From: an uncultured Collinsella sp.
Lineage (GTDB): Bacteria > Actinomycetota > Coriobacteriia > Coriobacteriales > Coriobacteriaceae
Assembly (NCBI GenBank): GCA_959599095.1
Contig: CAUGGC010000011.1
Location: 1-64,000, forward strand
DNA: 64,000 nucleotides
Reading direction: 5' to 3'
Position numbers and translations under genes: made by a program. A model generated the notes under the pieces. That model worked only from the letters and a program-made list of their open reading frames with translations. It did not search any database and was not told the DNA's origin. This document shows, piece after piece, positions 36,380 to 45,482 of this stretch. Positions within the stretch are counted from its first letter, which is position 1. Each line of letters starts with the position of its first letter.

Positions 36380-36691
36380 TGCGAAGTAATGCCAAGTTCC
36401 GGCAAAGTATCCTCAAGAGCTGCAAGGGCGGTGGGGTTCAAGTACTCCCCGTTCAAGCAGCTCTTGTCATATCGAAAACGTGTGTCAGGATTTTTCAGGT
36501 AGCCGTATTAAATTGGTTCGCTTATGTGCTCGGTTTGACTCAGAAGCTATTTAGCGTAACGGTTGAGGTGTGGCGACTCATATTTAAATTGCAGTCACAA
36601 AGACACCTTTTATCGATTTCCCGTTGAAATACTGAATTGATAGTTTAAAAATAACTTAAGAGAGCCTTAAATCTCGGAGAAAGGATGTCGT
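36380..36691 (+). other. Gap with nested hairpin after the glycosyltransferase operon
   Basis: A 10-bp perfect stem (36414-36423 with 36457-36466) encloses a GGGG-TTCAAGTACT-CCCC hairpin and could end the operon transcript, though no T-run follows. The rest is AT-rich (falling from about 60 percent GC) and must carry the promoter of the next gene; AAAGGA lies before its ATG. No gene is supported. Confidence 0.6.
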
Positions 36692-37948
36692 ATGAAAAAC
36701 CTTCGAGAAAGATGGCGCGGACTAACAGTGCTGGGAGTTGTTGCATTTGCCGCTGCCTGCATGACGGTTGCCCCGGTGCCCTCATTTGCTGATATTGCTG
36801 GCGGTGGCGGAGACGGTGGACCGATTACGGAATGGTGTTCCGACGGTCGTCCGAAGACTGGACTCGTTCGGTGCGAGGACGGCAACCTTCGCTATTTCGA
36901 TCCCGAAACTGGCGCCATGGTCACGAACCAGTGGCATAACGAATACGAAGCTGTCTGGTACTATTTTGGCGCTGACGGGATCGCGGTGTCGGGCTGGCAG
37001 TCTATCGGTGGGGACAAGTATTACTTCTACCCCGAAAGCCATGATATGGCATACGGCCGAGTTCAGATTGACGGCAAGAACTACTTCCTGAACACCCCTG
37101 GTGCCAACGCCGATGGCCGCATGCAGCATAGCGGCTGGCTCTATGACTCCATCTATGGAAAGTGGTTCTATGCGACCTCCAGTGGCGAACTGCTGACCGG
37201 TTGGCATAATATCGGTGGAACTTGGTATTATTTCGACGAGTATGGTGTCATGCTGACCGGCTGGATCAACGTTTCGGGGACGTGGTACTACGCCAACGCT
37301 TCCGGTGCGATGGCCACTGGCTGGCTCAACATCGGCGGTACGTGGTACTACCTCGACGGTTCGGGCGCCATGGTCGCTAACAGCTGGCGCAGCCTCGGCG
37401 GCTCCTGGTACTGGTTCGGCGACTCCGGTGCAATGGCCACTGGCTGGTTCTTGGCAGGCGGCTCTTGGTACTATGCGAGCGGTTCGGGCGCCATGGCAAC
37501 CGGCTGGCTCAGCAATGGCGGCACGTGGTATTGGCTCGGAGGTTCGGGCGCTATGGCCTCTAACTCTTGGGCTAACGTTGGTGGAGTTTGGTACTGGTTC
37601 GACGATTCCGGCGCGATGGCCACCGGCTGGCGTCAGGTCGGCGGCGCCTGGTACTACTTTAGCGGTTCCGGCGCTATGGCCCACGACGCCTGGGTCGGCG
37701 ACTACTACCTCCAGTCTTCCGGTGCCATGGCTACGAATGCCTGGGTTGGCTCCTACTATGTCGGCGAGGACGGCAAGTGGATTCCGGGCTACGGTTTAGT
37801 TTGGTACAAGAGCGGTAGCCATGTTTACCATACGCATAAGTGCCGTACCGTTGGCAAGGACGCAAAGGGCTATTCGCAGATCTCTATCCAGGAGGCCCAG
37901 AGGCGTGGCGCTTCACGAGAGTGCAAAAACTGCCAGCAAATTGGCTAG
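36692..37948 (+). CDS. Secreted choline-binding-repeat protein with C-terminal Cys/His module
   Basis: 418 residues. Signal peptide 1-33 (cut after SFA). From about residue 55 to 365 there are about 13 repeats of the choline-binding type (GWxxxGGTWYYxxxSGAMATGW). The C-terminus (about 372-418) reads VWYKSGSHVYHTHKCRTVGK then ISIQEAQRRGASRECKNC, the Y-H-x3-C ... E-A-x3-G-x4-C-x2-C layout of Ada-like metal-binding modules seen at the end of some secreted nucleases and wall proteins. No catalytic domain is seen. Repeats would dock the protein on phosphocholine in the wall if the lic genes work as proposed. Confidence 0.9.
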   Translation: MKNLRERWRGLTVLGVVAFAAACMTVAPVPSFADIAGGGGDGGPITEWCSDGRPKTGLVRCEDGNLRYFDPETGAMVTNQWHNEYEAVWYYFGADGIAVSGWQSIGGDKYYFYPESHDMAYGRVQIDGKNYFLNTPGANADGRMQHSGWLYDSIYGKWFYATSSGELLTGWHNIGGTWYYFDEYGVMLTGWINVSGTWYYANASGAMATGWLNIGGTWYYLDGSGAMVANSWRSLGGSWYWFGDSGAMATGWFLAGGSWYYASGSGAMATGWLSNGGTWYWLGGSGAMASNSWANVGGVWYWFDDSGAMATGWRQVGGAWYYFSGSGAMAHDAWVGDYYLQSSGAMATNAWVGSYYVGEDGKWIPGYGLVWYKSGSHVYHTHKCRTVGKDAKGYSQISIQEAQRRGASRECKNCQQIG

Positions 37949-37974
37949 TACATTACTGAGCTAGTTTTGATTGA

Positions 37975-38002
37975 GGCCCCGTTGTCCTGAGGTGACGGGG
38001 CC
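37975..38002 (+). terminator. Hairpin between two choline-binding protein genes
   Basis: GGCCCCGT (37975-37982) pairs with ACGGGGCC (37995-38002); no T-run follows, so termination is uncertain. Confidence 0.5.
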
Positions 38003-38028
38003 ACTGCGTGATTGGATACTGTGCTGCT

Positions 38029-40239
38029 ATGAAGAAATGGTCATTCGGGGTGCTGGTCTTTTCGGGCCTTGTTTCTTTGGGGCTCCTTTTGGGTTCGCCC
38101 TCGATGTTATACGCCCTTGATTTGAATAACACTGACGAAGGTCCCGCATCTAACGTTGCTATTGCTTCTGTCGAGTCAGGCGTTGATGTTCAGCGCGAAT
38201 CGACCTTCGCTGTCGAGCAGAACTCTCAGATGGATAATGAGATCCCTTCTGAGGTTTCGAATCAAATTGTTTGGCATCAGGGGTGGATATCACCCGAAGA
38301 AGGGGCTGGTTTTTGGCGTTGGGGCTTGTCCGACGGAACGATCGCTGTTTCTTCTTGGAGACATATAAACGGTAGCTGGTACTGGTTCGACGACGAAGGT
38401 CGAATGGCTCAGGATGGATTGGTCCAAGTCGGGGGTGCGACTTATGGATTCTCCTCTTCGGGTGCAATGCGTGTCGGCTGGTACCTAGATTCTACGGGCT
38501 CCACTTTTGCTTGGCGTTATTTCTCCAGTTCTGGCGCCATGGTAAAAGGCTGGCTTTCAGACGGCAACAACTGGTATTGGCTGGATGATGAAGGCAAGAT
38601 GGTCCACGACTCGATGCTGCAGATCGGGGGAGCTACGTATGGATTCTCCTCTTCTGGCGCAATGCTTATCGGATGGCATCTTGATGCTTCCGTCTGGCAT
38701 TATTTTTCCGGCTCTGGTGCCCTGGTAAAGGGCTGGCTCTCGGATGGGGGCCGTTGGTATTGGCTTGATCCTGCGGACGGTTCTATGGCCACCGGGTTGA
38801 ATGCATGCAATGGAACCCCTTATATCTTTAACGGATCGGGGGCCATGCTCTCCTCCCAGTGGGCGCTTATTGACAACAACTGGTATTACGCTGACTCCAA
38901 CGGCTTGCTGCATGGAGGCTGGTTACTTCTAGGGAATTCTTGGTATTACCTGGATCCAGGAAGCCATATTATGCTCACGGGCTTTGTGCAAGTGGGTACA
39001 TCCTCCTATTTCCTTACGAGTTCAGGTGCCATGGCAACAGGCTGGGCACTTGCTGATAATACTTGGTACTACGCCGCATCAAGCGGAGCAATTCAACGAG
39101 GGCGATGGATAAAGTCCGGAAGCGCCTGGTATTACCTTGATGAGGTGTCCGGCGCAATGCGTACTGGTGAATATACGGTAGGCGACACGCGCTATTATTC
39201 TTATGATTCTGGTGCGATGGCATCTTCGTGCTGGATCAACTTGAGCGACGGTATGTCATGGGCGAATTCGTCTGGAGCACTGAGCGAGCCGTTGCCTACT
39301 TCATCTGATGGATCTCCCGTAATCGCCGATCGTGCCGACTTGTCTTCATTGCCAGGTGCAATTCATATTGGAGACGCAGTTTTCTATGCGGACGCAAACG
39401 GTGTCGTTAATGTGGCATCTGGTTGGATTATGTCGAATGACGCTTCTGATGAAAACGGTAATACTTGGTACTACGCATCTTCCAATGGTGTCCTTAAGTC
39501 TGGTTGGCAATATGTCAACGGTGCGTGGTATTGGATGGACCCTTCCACATTCAAGATGAAAACTGGATGGCTTAATGACGGCGGTACGTGGTACTGGCTC
39601 CAGCCTTCGGGTGCCATGTTTGCTAATGGGTGGCTGAAAATCGATGGCGTTGACTACTACTTCAATGCAAGCGGTGCATGGTTGAATACGTCTGGTTCTG
39701 TTTTGGGGGTCAATAGGTCCAGCCTGGTCAATTGGCTTATGAGCCACGAAAACGACGGCTATTACCGTGGAACACGCTATGATACGCATCTTAGCCAAGA
39801 ATCATGCATGTATCTAAAGGGTGATCCTCGTTGGGACGGGTATACCGGTATGAACTGCGGCGGATTTGTATCGCATGCATATATGAAGGCGGGCGGTAAT
39901 TTAGCTCCCATTGCCGCTGAGCAGAGCCATTCGCCTTGGAGTGGGGGTCCCGGAAGGGGCGGCTGCGTTAACGCGTATCGTTGGTATGGCTACGCTATCG
40001 ATACATGCGCGAACGTGACTTATTTCAACTCTATTGATGAGTTGTTGCGTAGTGGTTTGGCTCGTAAGGGGGATATTGTATTTTTCAATCCTTACAATCC
40101 ATATGCGGACGATAGTCATATCGGTTTTTTCTGGGGCAATTCGCCGAGCGAAAACTTGTTTTGGCATAGTGACGGTTATGGAAACCGTATTTCTGGTTTG
40201 ATTGCTTTGGGTCCATCGAAAGTAATATTGATTCGTTAG
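38029..40239 (+). CDS. Choline-binding-repeat protein with NlpC/P60-like cysteine peptidase domain
   Basis: 736 residues from ATG 38029 (the frame is open upstream but MKKWSFGVLVFSG is the signal peptide). About 20 WYW/WYY repeats occupy residues 90-560, more divergent than in the neighbours. The last 170 residues hold GYTGMNCGGFVSHAYM with the likely active Cys and DDSHIGFFWG with the likely His, the order found in NlpC/P60 and related amidases. It probably cuts peptidoglycan peptides at the cell surface. No clear Shine-Dalgarno is seen. AT-rich codon use differs from core genes. Confidence 0.88.
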   Translation: MKKWSFGVLVFSGLVSLGLLLGSPSMLYALDLNNTDEGPASNVAIASVESGVDVQRESTFAVEQNSQMDNEIPSEVSNQIVWHQGWISPEEGAGFWRWGLSDGTIAVSSWRHINGSWYWFDDEGRMAQDGLVQVGGATYGFSSSGAMRVGWYLDSTGSTFAWRYFSSSGAMVKGWLSDGNNWYWLDDEGKMVHDSMLQIGGATYGFSSSGAMLIGWHLDASVWHYFSGSGALVKGWLSDGGRWYWLDPADGSMATGLNACNGTPYIFNGSGAMLSSQWALIDNNWYYADSNGLLHGGWLLLGNSWYYLDPGSHIMLTGFVQVGTSSYFLTSSGAMATGWALADNTWYYAASSGAIQRGRWIKSGSAWYYLDEVSGAMRTGEYTVGDTRYYSYDSGAMASSCWINLSDGMSWANSSGALSEPLPTSSDGSPVIADRADLSSLPGAIHIGDAVFYADANGVVNVASGWIMSNDASDENGNTWYYASSNGVLKSGWQYVNGAWYWMDPSTFKMKTGWLNDGGTWYWLQPSGAMFANGWLKIDGVDYYFNASGAWLNTSGSVLGVNRSSLVNWLMSHENDGYYRGTRYDTHLSQESCMYLKGDPRWDGYTGMNCGGFVSHAYMKAGGNLAPIAAEQSHSPWSGGPGRGGCVNAYRWYGYAIDTCANVTYFNSIDELLRSGLARKGDIVFFNPYNPYADDSHIGFFWGNSPSENLFWHSDGYGNRISGLIALGPSKVILIR

Positions 40240-40501
40240 AATTCCGAGTTGTAGGGGACTCTCTGGGCCCCCTGCCTTTTTGACATCTAGTTTGAAAGCT
40301 AACTGATGTCGGCATTCTTTGGGCAAAGAGTAGGGACCAGGAGTCCTTGGTTTCACCTTGCTGGGAAGTTCTTGTTTACATTGTGGTATTGCGTGCAGTT
40401 ATTTGTCGTCCTAGATGGCGCCTTGTCCAGTTGGATGTTCGGAAATCTTTCACAGCCATGCTGTAAGCTAGACGCAAACAAGAACGAATGACGAGGTTTA
40501 C
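40240..40501 (+). terminator. Terminator and AT-rich leader before the muramidase gene
   Basis: A GTAGGGG/CCCCCTGC stem at 40251-40275 with T5 (40277-40281) ends the preceding gene. The following 220 bases hold no supported gene; ACGAGG precedes the ATG at 40502. Confidence 0.65.
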
Positions 40502-42235
40502 ATGAGCAAACATCTTAAGTTATTTTCGGCATTGTTGGTGCTGATGGTCCTTGCGCCCATTTCTGTGTTTGTTTTTCCCTCGAACGCGGAAGCTGCGCGG
40601 TCCCTAGTTGAGAATTCCTGGCGTTATGAGGATGGACAATTGGTCGCAGAGGATGCTTCTTCCGAAGAAGATGGAATAGCCTTATTGTCCATGGACATTC
40701 TTCCCGATGGGGCTACGGCGCAGGGCATCGATGTCAGTGAGCATCAAGGACGTATTGACTGGAATGCTGTTAAGGCTTCTGGTATCGATTTCGCTATACT
40801 GCGTGTTGGATTTGGCGCTCCATCTTGGGGCGGTCGAGTTGACTATCAATTTAATCGAAATATTTCTGAGTGCGAGCGACTCGGAATTCCTTACGGCGTC
40901 TATATCTATTCATATGCTTTTGATAATCAACAGGCAGCCGATGAGGCGTCCATGGTGATTGACTGCCTATCGGGGCGCAATCCTAGGCTACCGGTGTATT
41001 ACGATCTTGAGGACAAGACAATTATTGCAGATGGCCGTCAATCCGGAATTGCATCTAGAGCTCAGATATTCTGTAATAAGATTTCTAGTGCTGGATATAA
41101 GCCAGGCATTTATGCAAACCTAAATTGGTTTAACAATATATTGACCGACCCTGTATTTAAGAGCGGTTCTTGGGATCATTGGATTGCTCAATACAACTCC
41201 CAATGTCACTATACCGGCAGTTACAGCTTTTGGCAGTATACAAGCCGCGGAAAAGTTTCTGGTATTAGCGGAAACGTTGATATGAATTACGCGTATGTTG
41301 ATGTCTCTCTTTATTACTGGCAGTTAAAAGAGGGCACTTGGTATTACGCAACCTCTGACGGCAAAGCGTATACCGGATGGTTGTGCCAGGGTGGCACCTG
41401 GTACTGGCTCGAGCCCGACGTGGGCGGTGCCATGGCTACCGGCCTTCACGAGTGCAACGGCTCCCTGTACTGGTTTAATTCGTCCGGCGCGATGTCGACC
41501 GGGTGGGTCCTCGACGGCGGGACCTGGTACTACGCGACTGGCTCCGGCGCGCTGGCGCGCGGCCCCGTATCCGTCGGCGGCGTGCCCTACTGCTTCGACG
41601 CCCGGACGGGTGCCATGCTGACGGGCTACCAGACGGACGCGCAGGGCGTCCGCCGCTACTTCGGCAGCTGCGGCCCCCTTAACGGCTGGGGCCTCGTCGA
41701 CGGCTCCTGGTACTGGTTCGCTGACGGTATCGCCTCGACCGGCTGGCTTTACACCGGCGGTTCCTGGTACTGGCTCGACCCCGACGCGGGCGGCGCCATG
41801 GTGACGGGCCTCCACGCGTGCAACGGCTCAGCGTACTGGTTCAGCGCCTCCGGCGCGATGGCGACCGGATGGGTCCTCGACGGCGGGACCTGGTACTACG
41901 CGACTGGCTCCGGCGCCCTCGCCTCCGGCTGGCTCAGCCTAAACGGTGCGTGGTACTGGCTCGATCCCTCGACGCACGCCATGGCCACCGGGCTCCATGG
42001 GTGCAACGGCTCCATGTACTGGTTCAACGGCTCCGGCTCGATGGCGACCGGATGGGTCCTCGACGGCGGCACATGGTACTACGCGACGAGCTCCGGCGCC
42101 CTCACCTCCGGCTGGGCCTACGTCGGCGGCGCCTGGTACTGGCTTGACCCCTCGACGCACGCTATGACTACGGGTGTTCAAGAAATCGATGGGGTGAAAT
42201 ACTCTTTTGCTAGTAATGGCGCTTGGCTCGGCTAG
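40502..42235 (+). CDS. Secreted GH25 muramidase with choline-binding repeats
   Basis: 577 residues: signal peptide to about residue 31 (NAEA), GH25 domain about 72-275 and repeats about 280-577. GH25 signs are TAQGIDVSEHQGRIDW (first catalytic Asp), RVGFGA, GVYIYSYA, LPVYYDLED (catalytic Asp-x-Glu) and WQYTSRG. It hydrolyses the MurNAc-GlcNAc bond of peptidoglycan. The arrangement GH25 plus choline-binding repeats is like the phage lysozyme Cpl-1 and pneumococcal LytC (reversed order there). The GC-rich repeat block 41428-41988 is nearly identical to one in the next gene, while the GH25 part is AT-rich. Confidence 0.94.
   Translation: MSKHLKLFSALLVLMVLAPISVFVFPSNAEAARSLVENSWRYEDGQLVAEDASSEEDGIALLSMDILPDGATAQGIDVSEHQGRIDWNAVKASGIDFAILRVGFGAPSWGGRVDYQFNRNISECERLGIPYGVYIYSYAFDNQQAADEASMVIDCLSGRNPRLPVYYDLEDKTIIADGRQSGIASRAQIFCNKISSAGYKPGIYANLNWFNNILTDPVFKSGSWDHWIAQYNSQCHYTGSYSFWQYTSRGKVSGISGNVDMNYAYVDVSLYYWQLKEGTWYYATSDGKAYTGWLCQGGTWYWLEPDVGGAMATGLHECNGSLYWFNSSGAMSTGWVLDGGTWYYATGSGALARGPVSVGGVPYCFDARTGAMLTGYQTDAQGVRRYFGSCGPLNGWGLVDGSWYWFADGIASTGWLYTGGSWYWLDPDAGGAMVTGLHACNGSAYWFSASGAMATGWVLDGGTWYYATGSGALASGWLSLNGAWYWLDPSTHAMATGLHGCNGSMYWFNGSGSMATGWVLDGGTWYYATSSGALTSGWAYVGGAWYWLDPSTHAMTTGVQEIDGVKYSFASNGAWLG
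41428..41988 (+). repeat. 561-bp direct repeat, copy 1
   Basis: Identical to 42842-43402 except for one base (G at 41937 against A at 43351), encoding the same repeats except Ser to Asn. It is far more GC-rich than its flanks. Confidence 0.95.
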
Positions 42236-42335
42236 CAACTCTTCCTTAATTGCTTTTTTCTAATTACATATTGCTCTTAGCTATCCATTTGTAGACTATG
42301 TTTATATAAAAATCGGTAACTACTGGGGGCTGCAC

Positions 42336-43853
42336 ATGGCAAGGAAAAAGCAAATAACATTAATCCTAATCATTCTTTCAACTCTACTGCTCGCTGGACC
42401 CGGTGTGGTTGATATCGCGAACGCAGAACCCATAAGCTCCTCCATCCCTACTGATTTTGAGCGGCAATCCGTCCCCTCGACTCTTTCTCCTTCCGATTCA
42501 ATTGATGATGGTCCTGCTCAAGAATCCGTTAAATGGAATCTGGGTTGGAATTCGTTTGACGGCAACTGGTTCTATGTGGATTCAGTCAATCCGGTCTCGT
42601 TGCATTCTGGCTGGCTCTATACCAATGGGGCCTGGTATTGGCTCGACCCCTCGACGCATGCCATGGCCATTGGGCTCCATGAGTGCAATGGCTCCGCGTA
42701 CTGGTTTGACGCCTCCGGCGCGATGGCGACCGGGTGGGTCCTCGACGGCGGTACCTGGTACTACACGACGGGCTCCGGCGCCCTCGCCTCCGGTTGGGCC
42801 TACGTCGGCAGCGCCTGGTACTGGCTTGATCCCTCCACCCATGCCATGGCTACCGGCCTTCACGAGTGCAACGGCTCCCTGTACTGGTTTAATTCGTCCG
42901 GCGCGATGTCGACCGGGTGGGTCCTCGACGGCGGGACCTGGTACTACGCGACTGGCTCCGGCGCGCTGGCGCGCGGCCCCGTATCCGTCGGCGGCGTGCC
43001 CTACTGCTTCGACGCCCGGACGGGTGCCATGCTGACGGGCTACCAGACGGACGCGCAGGGCGTCCGCCGCTACTTCGGCAGCTGCGGCCCCCTTAACGGC
43101 TGGGGCCTCGTCGACGGCTCCTGGTACTGGTTCGCTGACGGTATCGCCTCGACCGGCTGGCTTTACACCGGCGGTTCCTGGTACTGGCTCGACCCCGACG
43201 CGGGCGGCGCCATGGTGACGGGCCTCCACGCGTGCAACGGCTCAGCGTACTGGTTCAGCGCCTCCGGCGCGATGGCGACCGGATGGGTCCTCGACGGCGG
43301 GACCTGGTACTACGCGACTGGCTCCGGCGCCCTCGCCTCCGGCTGGCTCAACCTAAACGGTGCGTGGTACTGGCTCGATCCCTCGACGCACGCCATGGCC
43401 ACGGGCGTTCAAACTATCGGATCATGTGAATACATATTTAATAGTACCGGCAAGATGATGGCTAATTGCTGGTCAAACGGTGATGGGTCTTGGATGTATC
43501 ATTCGTCATCCAGCGGCGCAATTGACCTTAAAGGCATCATGACCGATTCGGGAATCCAGCTGATTGACGACGACGGTAATGCCAGAACTGGTTGGATTGA
43601 GAGTCAGGGTGCTCGATATTATTGTTCTGCTAGTGGAGTAATTCTGACTGGGTGGCAGCAAATTGCTGGGTCTTGGTATTACTTTAACCCGGATGGTCGA
43701 ATGGCGACCGGCTGGCTTAACGATGGCAGCAACTGGTACTGGCTGGATTCCGCTTCTGGCGCGATGAAAACGGGATGGCTTTCCCTTGGGGGCACATGGT
43801 ATTACCTTGATGTCGCACGTGGGGGAGTAATGTTGAGTAACGGTTGGTATTGA
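42336..43853 (+). CDS. Choline-binding-repeat protein, 5' part of a gene split by an in-frame TGA
   Basis: 505 residues with a signal peptide (MARKKQITLILIILSTLLLA, cut near ANA) and about 18 repeats. The frame ends at TGA (43851-43853) exactly where the repeat pattern would expect a Trp or similar (NGWY-stop-IGSTDYKFSS). The same frame continues without break to 44477 into a C39-like peptidase, so one gene has been interrupted by a single codon. As it stands, the protein would be a secreted binding module without an enzyme. TATATAAAA before the ATG is a likely -10. Confidence 0.88.
   Translation: MARKKQITLILIILSTLLLAGPGVVDIANAEPISSSIPTDFERQSVPSTLSPSDSIDDGPAQESVKWNLGWNSFDGNWFYVDSVNPVSLHSGWLYTNGAWYWLDPSTHAMAIGLHECNGSAYWFDASGAMATGWVLDGGTWYYTTGSGALASGWAYVGSAWYWLDPSTHAMATGLHECNGSLYWFNSSGAMSTGWVLDGGTWYYATGSGALARGPVSVGGVPYCFDARTGAMLTGYQTDAQGVRRYFGSCGPLNGWGLVDGSWYWFADGIASTGWLYTGGSWYWLDPDAGGAMVTGLHACNGSAYWFSASGAMATGWVLDGGTWYYATGSGALASGWLNLNGAWYWLDPSTHAMATGVQTIGSCEYIFNSTGKMMANCWSNGDGSWMYHSSSSGAIDLKGIMTDSGIQLIDDDGNARTGWIESQGARYYCSASGVILTGWQQIAGSWYYFNPDGRMATGWLNDGSNWYWLDSASGAMKTGWLSLGGTWYYLDVARGGVMLSNGWY
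42842..43402 (+). repeat. 561-bp direct repeat, copy 2
   Basis: See copy 1 at 41428; 1414 bases apart, same orientation. Confidence 0.95.
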
Positions 43854-43892
43854 ATCGGCTCTACTGACTACAAGTTCAGTTCATCCGGCGCA

Positions 43893-44477
43893 ATGGTTGG
43901 CGCTTGGGTCGATGTCCCGTGCTATTCGCAGTACCCGGAACTTCCTACTGGCTGTGAGTCGGTTGCCCTTACAAACTTGCTTAACTACTATGGTTTCGGT
44001 TTAGGTAAGACGATTATTGCGGATTACTATTTGCCCAAGGGAAGCAATGGCAATTTTGTTACCGCTTTTGATGGCAATCCAAGGCGTAGCAGCGGGGGTC
44101 TCATGGGATGCGTCGCACCTGCGATTACTATTGCTGGTAATAACTTTCTGCGTGCTGCTGGAAGTGGCAAGCAGGCAAAAGACGTTTCTTTCTCGTCAAT
44201 TTCTTCCATTAAGAACAGGCTGACCTGTGGTCAACCTGTTGAGATGTGGAATACCGAATGGGGAAGTTGGCCAGGAGGCCGTTATGCTGCGCGTTGGTAT
44301 AACGGGCATTCCTATGGTCTGTGGGGCGGTAATCATGCCGTAGTCCTTAAAGGCTATGATGACGAGCAGGGAATTGTCTATCTTTCGGATTCGATTAACG
44401 GCAATGTTACGCGAAATGCCCAAGTGTTCTTCGGCACGTGGCAACAGATGGATAGCCAGGCCGTGGTAATTGAATAG
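43893..44477 (+). pseudogene. C39-like cysteine peptidase domain, 3' part of the split gene
   Basis: The frame continues from the interrupted gene (codons resume at 43854). The 194-residue piece from the first ATG has VDVPCYSQYPELPTGCESVALTNLLNYYG with the expected active Cys and GGNHAVVLKGYD with the His, a peptidase C39-like_2 fold often found in secreted wall enzymes. It has no signal peptide or ribosome site, so it is not made on its own in a useful form unless the TGA is read through. Confidence 0.85.
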
Positions 44478-44487
44478 CCATGATGCT

Positions 44488-44520
44488 AAAAGGGGAGAGC
44501 TCGACGAGCTCTCCCCTTTT
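44488..44520. terminator. Bidirectional terminator between convergent genes
   Basis: A perfect 15-bp stem with flanking A4 and T4 (44488-44502 with 44506-44520), between the C39 fragment and the LicB-like gene. Confidence 0.95.
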
Positions 44521-44538
44521 GCTACTTTGTTAATCTAG

Positions 44539-45480
44539 CTACGCCGTCTTCTTACGTCCAAATAGTTCGTCCCAGTTACTGGCTGCCAAAACTGTTCCGC
44601 ATACAATTACAACGCAGCAGATTACGGATGCCATGTCGGGAATTGTTCCAAGCAAGATCAGGCCAAAGACCACTGACCATGCCGAATAGGAGATATTCAG
44701 AGCCATCGCACGCGCTGCTCCGATTGCCGCAATGCCCTTGTAATAGAACAGATAGGATGCAGTTCCTGCGAGTCCGGCGAGTGCAATAATCAATGTGGGC
44801 ATGCTTGGGATAGCGCCCAACGTGAAATGCCATGCTCCGAAGAGGGGGAGTACGAGCACTCCATAAACAAGTGCACTTGTAGTTTCGCGGATTTGCAAAG
44901 CCGTTTCGTCATCAACGGCATCATCTTTCATTCCCCATGCGCACAGCACCGCTTCGGATCCCCATCCAATAACGGCAAGCACCGCCCCGAGTAAGCCGAG
45001 GGGGGCATTTGCAATCTCACTCGACCCGGCCGATAGATAGCCCATCGTCATTACGCCGCAAAGAGCAACGAGAAGGGAAAGAATCTGGCCTTTGCCCATT
45101 TTCTCCTTCAGCAGCACGAAGGAAAGGAATGCTCCGACTGCGGGATAGAAGGCGGAGATGATTGCCGTGTAGGCAGCTCCGATGTTATTAATTGCCAATA
45201 CGTAGCCGGTCATTCCGATAGGTCCACCGAGTAGAGTGCCGGCGATGACGACCTTGCCCGAACGAGTTTTAAGTGCAGCGAGCGTGTCTTTCAGTCTGCC
45301 TCGGACTCCCATGTAGCCAAAGAGCCAGATTGCACAGAAGGCATCATGGAGAAAGGATCCCGCAATGGAGGCGCATGCAAGCGCTTCCGCCGATCCAATA
45401 TAGGGCGCAAGCGCCAAGCCGATTCCAAGAATTACTGTATCAAGGCCCCAAAGAAGACCGCTAAAAAAGCCGAATTGCAT
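44539..45480 (-). CDS. LicB-like choline permease (EamA/DMT family)
   Basis: 313 residues with ten membrane segments and two internally similar halves of the drug/metabolite transporter superfamily. GLLWGLDTVILGIGLAL at the start and the second-half motif YLFYYKGIAAIGAARAMALNISYSAWSVVFG are those of the branch that includes Haemophilus and pneumococcal LicB. Importing choline is inferred from the neighbour, a fused choline kinase/cytidylyltransferase ending 2 bases before its ATG, which makes them an operon. Confidence 0.87.
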   Translation of the reverse strand: MQFGFFSGLLWGLDTVILGIGLALAPYIGSAEALACASIAGSFLHDAFCAIWLFGYMGVRGRLKDTLAALKTRSGKVVIAGTLLGGPIGMTGYVLAINNIGAAYTAIISAFYPAVGAFLSFVLLKEKMGKGQILSLLVALCGVMTMGYLSAGSSEIANAPLGLLGAVLAVIGWGSEAVLCAWGMKDDAVDDETALQIRETTSALVYGVLVLPLFGAWHFTLGAIPSMPTLIIALAGLAGTASYLFYYKGIAAIGAARAMALNISYSAWSVVFGLILLGTIPDMASVICCVVIVCGTVLAASNWDELFGRKKTA

Positions 45481-45482
45481 CG

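Noticed and set aside
40306..40491. 61-codon plus-strand frame before the muramidase gene
   Set aside because: No ribosome site, atypical composition and overlap with the expected promoter region.
43851..43853. Selenocysteine codon in the split choline-binding gene
   Set aside because: The codon lies in a binding repeat where an aromatic residue is expected, not in an active site, and no selenocysteine genes are nearby. A nonsense change is simpler.
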